A DNA stretch of 64,000 bases, from contig NZ_JMLU01000010.1 in the NCBI RefSeq assembly GCF_000686885.1, forward strand, positions 46,951-110,950. Reading direction: 5' to 3'. Positions 27,718 to 36,393 of the stretch are shown here, piece by piece. The first letter of the stretch is position 1. Every line of letters starts with the position of its first letter. The notes beneath the pieces are model-generated. The model was not told the DNA's origin. It did not search any database and saw only the letters and a list, made by a program, of their open reading frames with translations. The translations under genes and the position numbers were made by a program. The stretch comes from Flavobacterium sasangense DSM 21067. Its GTDB lineage: Bacteria > Bacteroidota > Bacteroidia > Flavobacteriales > Flavobacteriaceae.

Positions 27718-28896
27718 TTATGCTCTTTCAATAACAATTGCCGAAGCGCCACCACCACCATTACAGATAGCAGCCGCACCAATTTTAGCATTGTTTTGGT
27801 TTAAGACATTGATTAACGTAACGATAATTCTAGCTCCAGAACATCCTAGAGGGTGACCTAAAGAAACTGCTCCTCCGTTTACATTGATTTTATCATTGTC
27901 TAATCCTAAGATTTGTGCATTAGCTAATCCAACCACAGCGAAAGCTTCATTAAATTCGAAGAAATCAACATCAGCAACTGTTAAACCAGCTTTGTCTAAT
28001 GCTTTTGGTAATGCTTTTGCAGGCGCAGTTGTAAACCATTTTGGTTCTTGAGCCGCATCAGCGTATGATTTAATATAAGCTAAAGGAGTTAATCCTAAAG
28101 ATTGTGCTTTTTCTTCGCTCATTAAAACTAAAGCCGCAGCTCCGTCATTAATAGTAGAAGCATTAGCCGCTGTAACCGTTCCTTCTTTTGTGAAAACTGC
28201 AGCTAATGAAGGAATTTTATCTAATTTAACATTAGTGTATTCTTCGTCTTTAGAAACTACGATAGCCTCACCTCTTCTTTGAGGAACTTCTACCGGAACA
28301 ATTTCTGCATCAAACTTACCAGCTTCCCACGCAGCAGCAGAACGCTCATATGATTGAATTGCGAAGTTATCTTGATCTTCTCTTGTAATGTTGTATTCTG
28401 TTGCACATAAGTCAGCACAAACACCCATAGCATTGTTATCGTACGCGTCAGTTAAACCATCTTTCTGCATTCCGTCAACTAAAGAAGTTGGTCCGAATTT
28501 CACTCCGTTTCTTAAGTGAACGTAATGAGGAATCAAACTCATATTTTCCATACCACCAGCAACAACGATTTCAGCATCGCCAGCCATGATAGCTTGAGCA
28601 CCTTGCATAACGGCTTTCATACCACTAGCACAAACTTTATTTACAGTAGTACAAGCTACACTTTCAGATAAACCCGCATATAAAGCAGCTTGTCTGGCAG
28701 GAGCTTGGCCGTTTCCAGCTTGAACTACGTTACCCATTAAAACTTCGTCAACTAATTTAGGGTCTAAATTGATTTTATTTAAAGCGCCTTTGATGGCAGC
28801 AGCACCTAATTTTGTAGCAGGTACACTAGATAAAGCTCCCATGAAACTTCCGATTGGAGTTCTTACGGCAGAAACGATAACTACTTTTTTATTCAT
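27718..28896 (-). CDS. Acetyl-CoA C-acyltransferase (thiolase)
   Basis: 392 residues. Seen: SAVRTPIGSFMGALSSVPATKLGAAAI at the N-terminus, the acyl-accepting Cys in VNKVCASGMKAVMQGAQAI, NEAFAVVGLA, the conserved GGAVSLGHPLGCSGARI, and the second catalytic Cys in AAICNGGGGASAIVIE. Thiolases condense two acetyl-CoA or cleave 3-ketoacyl-CoA; the length and VCASGMK fit the biosynthetic acetoacetyl-CoA type, but degradative use is possible. It stands alone with its own promoter; an AT-rich 85 bp gap separates it from the NlpC gene. Confidence 0.92.
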   Translation of the reverse strand: MNKKVVIVSAVRTPIGSFMGALSSVPATKLGAAAIKGALNKINLDPKLVDEVLMGNVVQAGNGQAPARQAALYAGLSESVACTTVNKVCASGMKAVMQGAQAIMAGDAEIVVAGGMENMSLIPHYVHLRNGVKFGPTSLVDGMQKDGLTDAYDNNAMGVCADLCATEYNITREDQDNFAIQSYERSAAAWEAGKFDAEIVPVEVPQRRGEAIVVSKDEEYTNVKLDKIPSLAAVFTKEGTVTAANASTINDGAAALVLMSEEKAQSLGLTPLAYIKSYADAAQEPKWFTTAPAKALPKALDKAGLTVADVDFFEFNEAFAVVGLANAQILGLDNDKINVNGGAVSLGHPLGCSGARIIVTLINVLNQNNAKIGAAAICNGGGGASAIVIERA

Positions 28897-28922
28897 GATA
28901 GAAAGGTTTTTTATTTGAATTG

Positions 28923-28954
28923 CGAATTTACTATTTTTATTCGAATTGAGGCAA
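28923..28954 (-). promoter_or_regulatory. Candidate thiolase promoter
   Basis: On the minus strand TTG (28952-28954), 21 bases, then TAAATTCG (28923-28930), one mismatch from TAnnTTTG, about 26 bases upstream of the start codon. Confidence 0.4.
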
Positions 28955-29098
28955 GGTTTTTGTTGATATTCTGAGTTGAAATCGAATTTTATTTTGATAT
29001 TATTAATTTGATTTCATTTTTAATGAAAAGCTATTGTATTGATTGTAAGCGTTTTTTTAGAAATTAGAAAAATATATTGAAAAAAACTCCCGAAAATG

Positions 29099-29129
29099 TT
29101 GTATAATTAAGAATGAAAATATACATTTG
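29099..29129 (+). promoter_or_regulatory. Promoter of the tRNA cluster
   Basis: TTG (29099-29101), 20 bases, then TACATTTG (29122-29129), an exact Bacteroidetes -33/-7 pair, 36 bases upstream of tRNA-Ser. No competing gene lies between it and the thiolase start 200 bases upstream. Confidence 0.7.
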
Positions 29130-29165
29130 CAACCGCAAAAAAGATAAGTTCTTACAACAATAATA

Positions 29166-29249
29166 GGAGAGGTGCCGGAGTGGTAACGGAGCAGATTGCT
29201 AATCTGTCGACGGGTAACCGTCGCCAGGGTTCGAGTCCCTGTCTCTCCG
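29166..29249 (+). tRNA. tRNA-Ser (GCT)
   Basis: 84 nt with long variable arm. Acceptor GGAGAGG pairs with TCTCTCC (one G-U), discriminator G, anticodon loop TTGCTAA with anticodon GCT, T-arm GGGTTCGAGTCCC. CCA is not encoded. Confidence 0.95.
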
Positions 29250-29264
29250 CTTTTTTGTTTTTTG

Positions 29265-29339
29265 CGGGGTGTAGCGTAGCCCGGTTATCGCGCCTGCTTT
29301 GGGAGCAGGAGGCCGCAGGTTCGAATCCTGCCACCCCGA
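29265..29339 (+). tRNA. tRNA-Pro (TGG)
   Basis: 75 nt. Acceptor CGGGGTG / CACCCCG, discriminator A, anticodon loop TTTGGGA giving TGG, T-arm GCAGGTTCGAATCCTGC. CCA is not encoded. Confidence 0.95.
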
Positions 29340-29353
29340 CGATAACAACTTTA

Positions 29354-29427
29354 GGTTGCGTAGCTCAGCTGGATAGAGCAACTCACTTCTAATGAGTAGG
29401 TCCCAGGTTCGAATCCTGGCGCGATCA
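29354..29427 (+). tRNA. tRNA-Arg (TCT)
   Basis: 74 nt. Acceptor GGTTGCG pairs with CGCGATC including two G-U pairs, anticodon stem ACTCA/TGAGT with loop CTTCTAA giving TCT, T-arm CCAGGTTCGAATCCTGG, discriminator A. CCA is not encoded. Confidence 0.93.
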
Positions 29428-29431
29428 CAAA

Positions 29432-29453
29432 AAGCCTTGCATTTGCAAGGCTT
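29432..29453 (+). terminator. Terminator of the tRNA cluster
   Basis: Perfect 9 bp stem AAGCCTTGC / GCAAGGCTT, loop ATTT, then six T; starts five bases after tRNA-Arg. Confidence 0.92.
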
Positions 29454-29480
29454 TTTTGTTTTTAATTAATTCAGATTATC

Positions 29481-29933
29481 TCAAAGTCCTTCATATTTCC
29501 CATCTTCATCGATAAGATACACTTCTTCTAAAAACCAATTGTTTTCGATTTTAATAAAGTGATATTCGTATTCAGCATCTAGAAAACTATTTTTTGGATC
29601 TTTAAATTTAGTTTTAATTATTGCACTATTTTTTTTAATAATCTCTTTGCTTATTTTTTCTTTTTCTGGACAATGATCAGAGTGACTTCCAAAAGAAATC
29701 CCTTGATGAGATTTAGTTGCTTGACAGAATTTAGTAATTATTTTTTTGTATTCGAATTCTATTAAATCATCGCTATTATTATTGTTTAAGCTTAGGTTGT
29801 AAGCAAAATCATTCCATTTTTTGAAATCTTTGATAAATTCTAAGGTTATTTCAGATGGCGTATTTAAATTAATTTCTTGAGAAACTATTAGGCTAGGAAC
29901 TAAACTTAAAATAAATAGATAAATTGGTTTCAT
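29481..29933 (-). CDS. Secreted hypothetical protein
   Basis: 150 residues from ATG 29933, which gives a signal peptide MKPIYLFILSLVPSLIVSQ; an earlier start would add 12 residues ahead of it. The mature part begins EINLNTPSEITLEFIKDFKKWNDFAY and ends in a beta-rich stretch (YEYHFIKIENNWFLEEVYLIDEDGKYEGL) like the C-terminal strands of NTF2-like folds, which is only a resemblance. Not recognised as a named family. It is last in a minus-strand series that starts with the AI-2E transporter; a 25-base gap separates it from the preceding gene. Confidence 0.55.
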   Translation of the reverse strand: MKPIYLFILSLVPSLIVSQEINLNTPSEITLEFIKDFKKWNDFAYNLSLNNNNSDDLIEFEYKKIITKFCQATKSHQGISFGSHSDHCPEKEKISKEIIKKNSAIIKTKFKDPKNSFLDAEYEYHFIKIENNWFLEEVYLIDEDGKYEGL

Positions 29934-29958
29934 GATTTTATTAAATTTTATAACTAAG

Positions 29959-30528
29959 TTACTCCACACACTTTAAAAACTGCAAAAAATAACTATCTGG
30001 TTTAGAAGTGGTTTTTAATGTTTCGGAGTTTAATTCGCTTTTTAAAACGTAATCTTTTGTTTCCCCTGCAAATTGAATACGCATTAAACTAATCGGACTA
30101 TTTTTTAATTCTTCGTAATTGGTTTTGGTGAAGTAAAAATAACCATCTAAAACTCTAATATTGTCTTGTTCTTTCGCATCGTAAGTTAAAACACTACAAG
30201 ATTCTTCATCGGAACTTATTAAGTTTATAATTTTTCCATTCATTAATTGTAAAACAATTTTTGAATTTTTGGCAATACAATTTGTCTTAATAAAATCTTT
30301 GCTTTTTTGTAATTGTTGTATACTTAACATAGGTGTTCCGTTGTCGTTTAAAAGAGTAAAGAATAAGTATTCATTGGTGTTTCCAAATATTTTTTCATGC
30401 ATTAAAACGTTTGGCAAAACTCTTAATGAAGTTGAATCTGTTTTTTCTTCAATATCGTAAATGCAATCTTTTTTTTGAGCGTTAACACTTAGTGTAAGTA
30501 ACAATAGCAGCGATAAAAGGTGTTTCAT
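29959..30528 (-). CDS. Secreted hypothetical protein
   Basis: 189 residues from ATG 30528 with a textbook signal peptide (MKHLLSLLLLLTLSVNAQ). Mature part: CIYDIEEKTDSTSLRVLPNVLMHEKIFGNTNEYLFFTLL, VLQLMNGKIINLIS, YDAKEQDNIRVLDGYFYFTKTNYEELKNSPISLMRIQFAGETKDYVL. It is a mixed beta protein of a type common in Flavobacterium and without a named function. It starts five bases after the methyltransferase stop, so it is co-transcribed with it. Confidence 0.6.
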   Translation of the reverse strand: MKHLLSLLLLLTLSVNAQKKDCIYDIEEKTDSTSLRVLPNVLMHEKIFGNTNEYLFFTLLNDNGTPMLSIQQLQKSKDFIKTNCIAKNSKIVLQLMNGKIINLISSDEESCSVLTYDAKEQDNIRVLDGYFYFTKTNYEELKNSPISLMRIQFAGETKDYVLKSELNSETLKTTSKPDSYFLQFLKCVE

Positions 30529-30533
30529 TTGGA

Positions 30534-31712
30534 TTATAATTTGGTGCAAAGTAAAATTATTTTTTCATTATTCATATTTGTGGTGAAAAAAGCAAAAACT
30601 GTTCCACCATCTGTAATTTTGTATTTTTTCTTGATTTCTTCTGGTTTTATGGGGAAATTTCGTGTAGAAACATTCATTTTTTTGCATTGAATATGTTGCG
30701 AAATTTCTTTTTTCTGGAACGGAACAATCACATCAATTTGAAACTTTCTTCCCGGAAAATCAATAAGTTTATCCGAAGTGTACAAATGCGAATGTTGATG
30801 CAATTTTCCAACAGTAAACAATTCGGAAACCGCTTCAAATCCGCCTGATTTCATTAGAGAAGCATTAGGTTCGTACAGATATTTTTTGGGTAAACTATAA
30901 GAAGCAAAATAGGATTTTGAACTTTCAATTTTTGTAATCGTTTGTTTTTCATTTTCCAGATTAACTGCAATAATTATTGGAGATTCATTGAATTTTTTCT
31001 CAATTTTCCAAAGCAACTCTTTTACTTCGTTCTCCACAGCTACGATGTGAATTTCAGATACATTTTTTAATTCCAATAATCCAGCATGAAGATCTAAAAT
31101 AGGAGCCGTTTTGATTAAAATAGTATTAGTGAATTGATAATAAAAATCTTGTAAATCGACTACGTTAGGCAAACAATCTGCTAACATGAAGACTTTGCCT
31201 TTAGCATCATTTCTTCTCGATGGATCGATGTAAATACAATCGAACTTTTGATTCAAATTTTCTAAAATTTCTGAACTATCGCCATGAAAACACTCGATAT
31301 TTGAAACTTTTAAAACTTCGAAATTATGTTTTACGATTTGAGATAAATCGGTATTTAATTCGCAATGAATAACGGATTGGAATTGTTTAGAAAAGTAGTA
31401 ATCGTCAATGCCAAATCCACCCGTACAATCTATTAATTTTTCGCCAGAAATTAATGAAGCTTTGTACTTAGCTGTAGTTTCTGACGAAGTTTGTTCAATA
31501 GAAATTTTCTCAGGATAAATAATATTTTCAGTTGAAAACCAAGTTGGAAGTTTGTCTTTCGCTTTCTTTTTCGCAATAATTTGATTGATGATAACGGAAT
31601 AATTAACTTCGGGAAATGGATTTTTTTTCAAAGCTAATTTCGTACTATCAGCATTCAGATTTTGATTAATAAAATCTTGTATTTTCGTTTGTAAAAGAGA
31701 TTCTAAATTCAA
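30534..31712 (-). CDS. Class I SAM-dependent methyltransferase with THUMP-like C-terminal domain
   Basis: 392 residues. The SAM-binding motif I is LIDCTGGFGIDDYYFS (~residues 93-108), followed by an acidic strand VIHCELNTDLSQIVKHNF, motif FHGDSSEIL and motif IV FDCIYIDPSRRNDAKGKV. The C-terminal ~90 residues (IPVSTRNFPIKPEEIKKKYKITDGG-type region) fit the THUMP-like domain found in Bacteroidetes proteins of this kind. These proteins are annotated as putative RNA methyltransferases; substrate not established. It starts two bases after the AI-2E transporter stop. Confidence 0.82.
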   Translation of the reverse strand: MNLESLLQTKIQDFINQNLNADSTKLALKKNPFPEVNYSVIINQIIAKKKAKDKLPTWFSTENIIYPEKISIEQTSSETTAKYKASLISGEKLIDCTGGFGIDDYYFSKQFQSVIHCELNTDLSQIVKHNFEVLKVSNIECFHGDSSEILENLNQKFDCIYIDPSRRNDAKGKVFMLADCLPNVVDLQDFYYQFTNTILIKTAPILDLHAGLLELKNVSEIHIVAVENEVKELLWKIEKKFNESPIIIAVNLENEKQTITKIESSKSYFASYSLPKKYLYEPNASLMKSGGFEAVSELFTVGKLHQHSHLYTSDKLIDFPGRKFQIDVIVPFQKKEISQHIQCKKMNVSTRNFPIKPEEIKKKYKITDGGTVFAFFTTNMNNEKIILLCTKL

Positions 31713-31714
31713 AA

Positions 31715-32809
31715 CTATAAGTTTTTGGTAAGGGCTTTGATGATTCTATTTTCGGGTAAAAATTCTTTTCCAATTACTTTTAATGAGGTATAAAACGGAA
31801 CAGCGATAATCATTCCGGTAATGCCAAATAAAATTCCAGCAATCAAAATCACTAAAAAGATTTCTAAAGGATGCGAATTGGTGCTTTTTGAAAAAATTAA
31901 AGGCGAACTGACATTGTTATCAATTAATTGTACAACGAACATACCAATTAAAACATAAATGGTCGTAGGTAAAGTTTCTGTGCTAAAATCGGCTCCAGTT
32001 CCAATACTGCTAATCATGATTAAAACACTAGCTACAAAGGTGGCAATAATTGGACCTACATAAGGAACAATGTTGAAAACGGCACACAAAAGTGCAATTA
32101 TTAAAGCGTTATCGACTCCGAAAATTAAAAAAACAATAAAATATAATACTAAAATAATAAACAATTGAAGTAATAGTCCTAAGAAATATCTCGAAAGCAT
32201 TTCGTTTATCTTTTCAACTGAATTTAAAACTTTTTCTTTTTGATCTAATGGTAAAACATTTTTAAAAGCGGTAGCAAAAGCGATTCTTTCTTTAAGCAAG
32301 AAAAAAGAAATGAATAAAACAGATGCTAAACCCATTCCGATATTTCCAATGGTACTTACTATGTTATTTAAAAAATTAGGAATGAATTCAAAATTTGAAA
32401 ATGACGTTAAATTAGAACTTTTAGCAATTTGTTGTAAATCTATATTGTGAGAATTCAAATAAAGTGTAACATCGGATAATAGTTGGTTGTAATTATTTTC
32501 AAGAGAATTGATATCTAAAAGCGATAAGTTTTCTCCTTGTGAAACAATTAAAGGTACAAAAAGTAAAATGATTCCCGAAATTAAAAGAATCACTAATATT
32601 AATGTAGTAACAACGGCTAATGTGTTTCTGAATTTTAGTTTTCTTCTTAAAAATAAAACAAATGGGTACAATAAAAGTGTAAAAACAACAGATACAATGC
32701 AGTAGACAATTACTGTAGTAATTTTATATAAGAAAAATAAGAGAAGTGAAATAGCTGCAATTATTCCAACTGCTCTTACAATTCCTAGAGATAATTCTTT
32801 TGATGTCAT
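31715..32809 (-). CDS. AI-2E family transporter
   Basis: 364 residues from ATG 32809, which places MTSKELSLGIVRAVGIIAAISLLLFFLYK at the N-terminus; a longer frame upstream crosses a terminator. Eight hydrophobic segments, the central soluble region (NSLENNYNQLLSDVTLYL...) and the hallmark VFNIVPYVGPIIATFVASVLIMI are present, with the C-terminal LVILIAGILFGITGMIIAVPFYTSLKVI. Members (PerM/TqsA/YdiK) are membrane permeases with varied substrates, some sodium/proton antiporters; the AI-2 role is not general. Confidence 0.88.
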   Translation of the reverse strand: MTSKELSLGIVRAVGIIAAISLLLFFLYKITTVIVYCIVSVVFTLLLYPFVLFLRRKLKFRNTLAVVTTLILVILLISGIILLFVPLIVSQGENLSLLDINSLENNYNQLLSDVTLYLNSHNIDLQQIAKSSNLTSFSNFEFIPNFLNNIVSTIGNIGMGLASVLFISFFLLKERIAFATAFKNVLPLDQKEKVLNSVEKINEMLSRYFLGLLLQLFIILVLYFIVFLIFGVDNALIIALLCAVFNIVPYVGPIIATFVASVLIMISSIGTGADFSTETLPTTIYVLIGMFVVQLIDNNVSSPLIFSKSTNSHPLEIFLVILIAGILFGITGMIIAVPFYTSLKVIGKEFLPENRIIKALTKNL

Positions 32810-32836
32810 TATTTCTTTTTTGCTAAAATAAAAAAA

Positions 32837-32857
32837 ACTCACCATAAAATGGTGAGT
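32837..32857 (-). terminator. Terminator after the M43 metalloprotease gene
   Basis: Stem ACTCACCAT / ATGGTGAGT with loop AAA; the A-run on the left provides the T-tail for minus-strand transcription. It separates the protease from the AI-2E gene. Confidence 0.88.
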
Positions 32858-32888
32858 TTTATTAATTAACTCAAATGTTTCATTTGAT

Positions 32889-33854
32889 TTATGGTTGAGC
32901 AAATGAAAATCTTGATCCTCCAGAGGCAAAAATAGCTAACATTCTGCTTTTTTGTCCGTTTGAGAACATGTACATTCCAGCATCATCTGTATAGTCCATG
33001 TAGTTCATTGTCATTTCGATAGGTGTTCCTGTACAAGTAGAGTAGTGAGGGAATACAGGCATTCCGTAGTTAGCTGTATTGTGAGTAGGTGTGTCGCTTA
33101 CTAAATCGCTTCCGCAAGTAGCATCGCCCCAAATGTGTCTTAAATTCATCCAGTGACCAACTTCGTGAGTAGCTGTTCTTCCTTTATTGAAAGGAGCTGT
33201 TGCAGTTCCAGTAGTTCCAAAATATTTAGAATCAATTACAACTCCGTCAGTTGCAGAAGAACCACCTGGGAATTGTGCATAGCCTAAAATTCCACCACCA
33301 ATAGTACAAACCCATAAGTTTAATTTTGTTGTTGGAGAAGTAGGAGCAATCCCTCCTTGATTTGTCTTTTTCATTGCATCACGAGTTCCCCAAGATGTTT
33401 TTGTAGTTGATTTTCTGTAAACCGCATCTAATACAAATGAAATTCCAACGTTAGCTTTAACACCCGAAAATGTTGTTGGAACTTGATTGAAATCGCTATT
33501 TAAAGCATTAAAATCTTTATTTAATACATCAATTTGAGATTGTATTTGTGTTAAAGAAATGTTTTCAGCAGTAGTTCTATATAAAACATTTACTACAACA
33601 GGAATTTCAATTTTTCCGTTAACTAATCTTCCATTAGTGATTGCATTTTGAGTAAATCTTTCAATTTCCTGCATTTTTGCTGCTAATTCAGGGTTTTCTC
33701 TTAATTGTTGTTCAAGAACTTCATGTGAAGCGCAACCTCTATGATGTTCATGGCCTGAAGTTGTTGTTGCTAAATTAGTAGAAGAACTTGTTTCGTCGTT
33801 ACTACAAGAAATCAATAGCAGCAAAGAAACTGCTGATAAAAGAATTTTTTTCAT
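32889..33854 (-). CDS. M43-type zinc metalloprotease lipoprotein
   Basis: 321 residues. The N-terminus MKKILLSAVSLLLLISCSNDE has a lipobox LISC, so the protein is likely lipid-anchored. The catalytic zinc motif is HEVGHWMNLRH (HExxHxxGxxH/D-type) and the Met-turn is in MTMNYMDYTDD, both diagnostic for pappalysin/cytophagalysin M43 peptidases. The DTPTHNTANYGMP segment with cysteines before it is also typical. Cytophagalysin-like enzymes degrade collagen-type or other proteins outside the cell. No type IX sorting domain is present at the C-terminus, so it probably remains membrane-attached. 225 AT-rich bases lie upstream without another gene. Confidence 0.92.
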   Translation of the reverse strand: MKKILLSAVSLLLLISCSNDETSSSTNLATTTSGHEHHRGCASHEVLEQQLRENPELAAKMQEIERFTQNAITNGRLVNGKIEIPVVVNVLYRTTAENISLTQIQSQIDVLNKDFNALNSDFNQVPTTFSGVKANVGISFVLDAVYRKSTTKTSWGTRDAMKKTNQGGIAPTSPTTKLNLWVCTIGGGILGYAQFPGGSSATDGVVIDSKYFGTTGTATAPFNKGRTATHEVGHWMNLRHIWGDATCGSDLVSDTPTHNTANYGMPVFPHYSTCTGTPIEMTMNYMDYTDDAGMYMFSNGQKSRMLAIFASGGSRFSFAQP

Positions 33855-34079
33855 AAATAATACATTTTAGTTAGTTGATTATGTTAATAATTTTAAAACG
33901 AGATTCTAAAAGTTTTAGTATAATGTTTGTGTTTTTTTAAAGTAAATCAAAGTTTCTTTAAAAATTGTGTAACATTAATGTTTCGTTTCAAAATTTTAAC
34001 AAATCAAAATTAAAAGGTATCGAAAAATATATTGCTGTAGTTTTTCTACATATTTTAATAAAAATTAAATTTTTTCAAA

Positions 34080-34718
34080 TTAATTTTTAAATGCATAGTT
34101 TAAAATGTTAGCACCCATTTTTAGTGCTTTTTCTCTAACTTGAATAGGGTCATTGTGTACTTCTGCGTCTTCCCAACCATCTCCTAAGTCTGTTTGATAA
34201 GTGTATAAAAGAACAATTCGCCCTTCGATGAAAATTCCAAAAGCTTGTGGTTTTTGATTGTCATGTTCGTGAATTTTGGGTAATCCACCAGGAAAATTAA
34301 ATGGTTCTTGAAATAAAATATGATTAGAAGGAATTTCCGTTAACGAATTATCAGGAAATATTTTTTTAATTTCTTTTCGGATGAATTCATCCATGCCGTA
34401 ATTATCATCAATATGTAAAAATCCTCCAGAAGTAAGATAATTGCGAAGATTTATAACATCATTCGGACTAAAAACAACATTTCCATGACCTGTCATATGC
34501 ACGAAGGGATAGGTGAATATTTCCGAACTTCCAACTTCAACAGTAGCAATTTTAGTGTTAATTTTAGTATTGATATTTTGATTGCAAAATTTAGCCAAAT
34601 TAGGTAAAGAAGTCGGATTCGCATACCAATCACCACCACCAGAATATTTGGCAACAGCAATCTCTTGGGCATAACCCAAATTCCAAACCAATATTATAAG
34701 GACTAAGATTTTATTCAT
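34080..34718 (-). CDS. DUF4159 domain protein, exported
   Basis: 212 residues. Signal peptide MNKILVLIILVWNLGYAQ, then IAVAKYSGGGDWYANPTSLPNLAKFCNQ, PFVHMTGHGNVVFSPNDVINLRNYLTSGGFLHIDDNYGMD and LPKIHEHDNQKPQAFGIFIEGRIVLLYTYQTDLGDGWED. These match the DUF4159 family, a glutamine-amidotransferase-like fold (Rossmann-like, without a clear Cys nucleophile) found in gliding and predatory Bacteroidetes and in other phyla; function unknown. It overlaps the rsmE stop by eight bases, so it is the last gene of the tsaD operon. Confidence 0.85.
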   Translation of the reverse strand: MNKILVLIILVWNLGYAQEIAVAKYSGGGDWYANPTSLPNLAKFCNQNINTKINTKIATVEVGSSEIFTYPFVHMTGHGNVVFSPNDVINLRNYLTSGGFLHIDDNYGMDEFIRKEIKKIFPDNSLTEIPSNHILFQEPFNFPGGLPKIHEHDNQKPQAFGIFIEGRIVLLYTYQTDLGDGWEDAEVHNDPIQVREKALKMGANILNYAFKN

Positions 34719-35415
34719 TTATCAAAGCAATTGTATGACAAGCTACTAAAGCAGCCGTTTCTGTTCGCAATCTTGTGTTTCCCAAAGTTACTGGAATAAA
34801 TCCATTTTCAATGGCCAAATTGATTTCTTTTGTAGAAAAATCACCTTCTGGTCCAATCAAAATAGTAACTTTCTCGTCTTTGTTGACCTCGTTTTTAAAC
34901 GATTTTTTATCCGTTTCTTCACAATGTGCGATAAATTTTTGTCTTTCTATATTCGATTTTACGAATTGAGCGAACGAAATCGGTTCATTTATTTTTGGAA
35001 TATAATAATGTAACGATTGTTTCATTGCGGCTTGAATAATTTTTTCCGCTCTATCAATTTTGTACACTTTTCGTTCCGAATGATCGCAAATAATTGGAGT
35101 GATTTCGTGAATACCAATTTCGGTTGCTTTTTCTAAAAACCATTCCAATCGGTCGTTCATTTTAGTTGGAGCAACGACAATATGTGTGTAAAATTTATCA
35201 GGTTCTTGAAAGGTTACTTTTGTGATTTTTACTTCACATTTTTTTTCAGAAGCTAAAATAATTTCCGATTCAAATAGATATCCTAATCCATTAGTAATAA
35301 ATATTTTATCGTTTTCTTTTTTACGTAAAACTTTAACTATATGTTTGCTTTCTTCTTTATCGAAAAAGAAGGTGACATCGCCTTGTTTTATGTCGGAATT
35401 ATAGAATAGTTGCAT
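34711..35415 (-). CDS. rsmE: 16S rRNA (uracil(1498)-N(3))-methyltransferase
   Basis: 234 residues, SPOUT fold. The PUA-like N-terminal part (MQLFYNSDIKQGDVTFFFDKEESKHIVKVLRKKENDKIFITNG) is followed by the trefoil-knot motifs RLEWFLEKATEIGIHEITPIICDHSERK, TILIGPEGDFSTKEI and VTLGNTRLRTETAALVACHTIAL, all typical of RsmE. RsmE methylates U1498 of 16S rRNA in assembled 30S subunits. It starts five bases after the alpha/beta-hydrolase stop and overlaps the DUF4159 gene downstream. Confidence 0.95.
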   Translation of the reverse strand: MQLFYNSDIKQGDVTFFFDKEESKHIVKVLRKKENDKIFITNGLGYLFESEIILASEKKCEVKITKVTFQEPDKFYTHIVVAPTKMNDRLEWFLEKATEIGIHEITPIICDHSERKVYKIDRAEKIIQAAMKQSLHYYIPKINEPISFAQFVKSNIERQKFIAHCEETDKKSFKNEVNKDEKVTILIGPEGDFSTKEINLAIENGFIPVTLGNTRLRTETAALVACHTIALINE

Positions 35416-35420
35416 AATTT

Positions 35421-36389
35421 TTAATTTTTATTTAACCAATTTTTCCAATCTTTTCCAACATTTTCCCAATTATATATTTCATAGTTTGGTTCTCTATTTT
35501 CATTAACTGGGAAAAAATTATGTTCTACATCGAAATAGGGTTTGAACGTTAAATTTTTTAAATCAGATTGAATACTTTCAATTTGCAATAAATCGTTATA
35601 AGGTGCATTCCAATCTTTAGTACCATAAGTTATAAAAACCGGAATTTTAATTTTTTTAAGATACACAGCTGATGGTTGAGAAAAATCATATGTAGCTTTG
35701 TAAGTATCACCACCATTGTATTCTAAATTGTTCTTATTCTCAACAACAAATTTCCAATATTCAATTAATTCATAATTTTTTCGTTTGTAAACTTCTTCTT
35801 CAAGCATACTTGAAAATCTACCATAAGGATTTCCACCTGAATAAATTAAATGGGTTACTTTATTGTTTTTAGTTGCTAATTTGGCTGCAATTGTGCTTCC
35901 TTCAGAATGTCCAGCAACAACTAATTTATTCTTAGAAATCCAATTTTCTTTCAATAATTTGTTGATTACAAAATTGTTTCGGTTAACATAATAATCTAAA
36001 TAATTGTTATCGGAATATGTTTTTGGAACACTATCGTTTTCAACTAAATATTGATAATTATTTTTTAAATCTTTAACATCAGAAATTACAGGAATACCTG
36101 GTTTTCCAACTATAACTACATGAAATTCATCTAAAAAATCGTTAACATCAAAAGGAAAGGTGCCATACAAACCAGTTTCATCATATTTTAACAAAGGTTG
36201 CGGCATGCTTCCTTGACAAAATAAAAATAAAGGTTTTTTTATATTTTCTTCTCCTTTTTTTGATTGGATTAAAACATCAACAATTGTTTTATTATATGTG
36301 AAGATTATATGTTTATATCCAAAATCTTCTGGTTTTTTTTGACCAAAAGTTGTTAAAGAAATTAAGAGAAGAAAGAAAGCTTTATTCAT
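35421..36389 (-). CDS. Exported alpha/beta-hydrolase
   Basis: 322 residues from ATG 36389, which gives signal peptide MNKAFFLLLISLTTFGQ. The nucleophile elbow is GHSEGSTIAAKLATK, an oxyanion-like region is PLFLFCQGSMPQPLL, and the late ITYGTKDWNAPYND provides the Asp while VEHNFFP provides the His. The substrate is unknown; it may be an esterase or peptidase acting in the periplasm. It lies four bases after the tsaD stop and five bases before rsmE, so it is embedded in the tsaD-rsmE operon without functional link to translation. Confidence 0.82.
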   Translation of the reverse strand: MNKAFFLLLISLTTFGQKKPEDFGYKHIIFTYNKTIVDVLIQSKKGEENIKKPLFLFCQGSMPQPLLKYDETGLYGTFPFDVNDFLDEFHVVIVGKPGIPVISDVKDLKNNYQYLVENDSVPKTYSDNNYLDYYVNRNNFVINKLLKENWISKNKLVVAGHSEGSTIAAKLATKNNKVTHLIYSGGNPYGRFSSMLEEEVYKRKNYELIEYWKFVVENKNNLEYNGGDTYKATYDFSQPSAVYLKKIKIPVFITYGTKDWNAPYNDLLQIESIQSDLKNLTFKPYFDVEHNFFPVNENREPNYEIYNWENVGKDWKNWLNKN

Positions 36390-36393
36390 AGTT

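Noticed and set aside
29152..29392. Short open frames across the tRNA cluster
   Set aside because: They overlap three well-formed tRNA genes and encode no recognisable protein.
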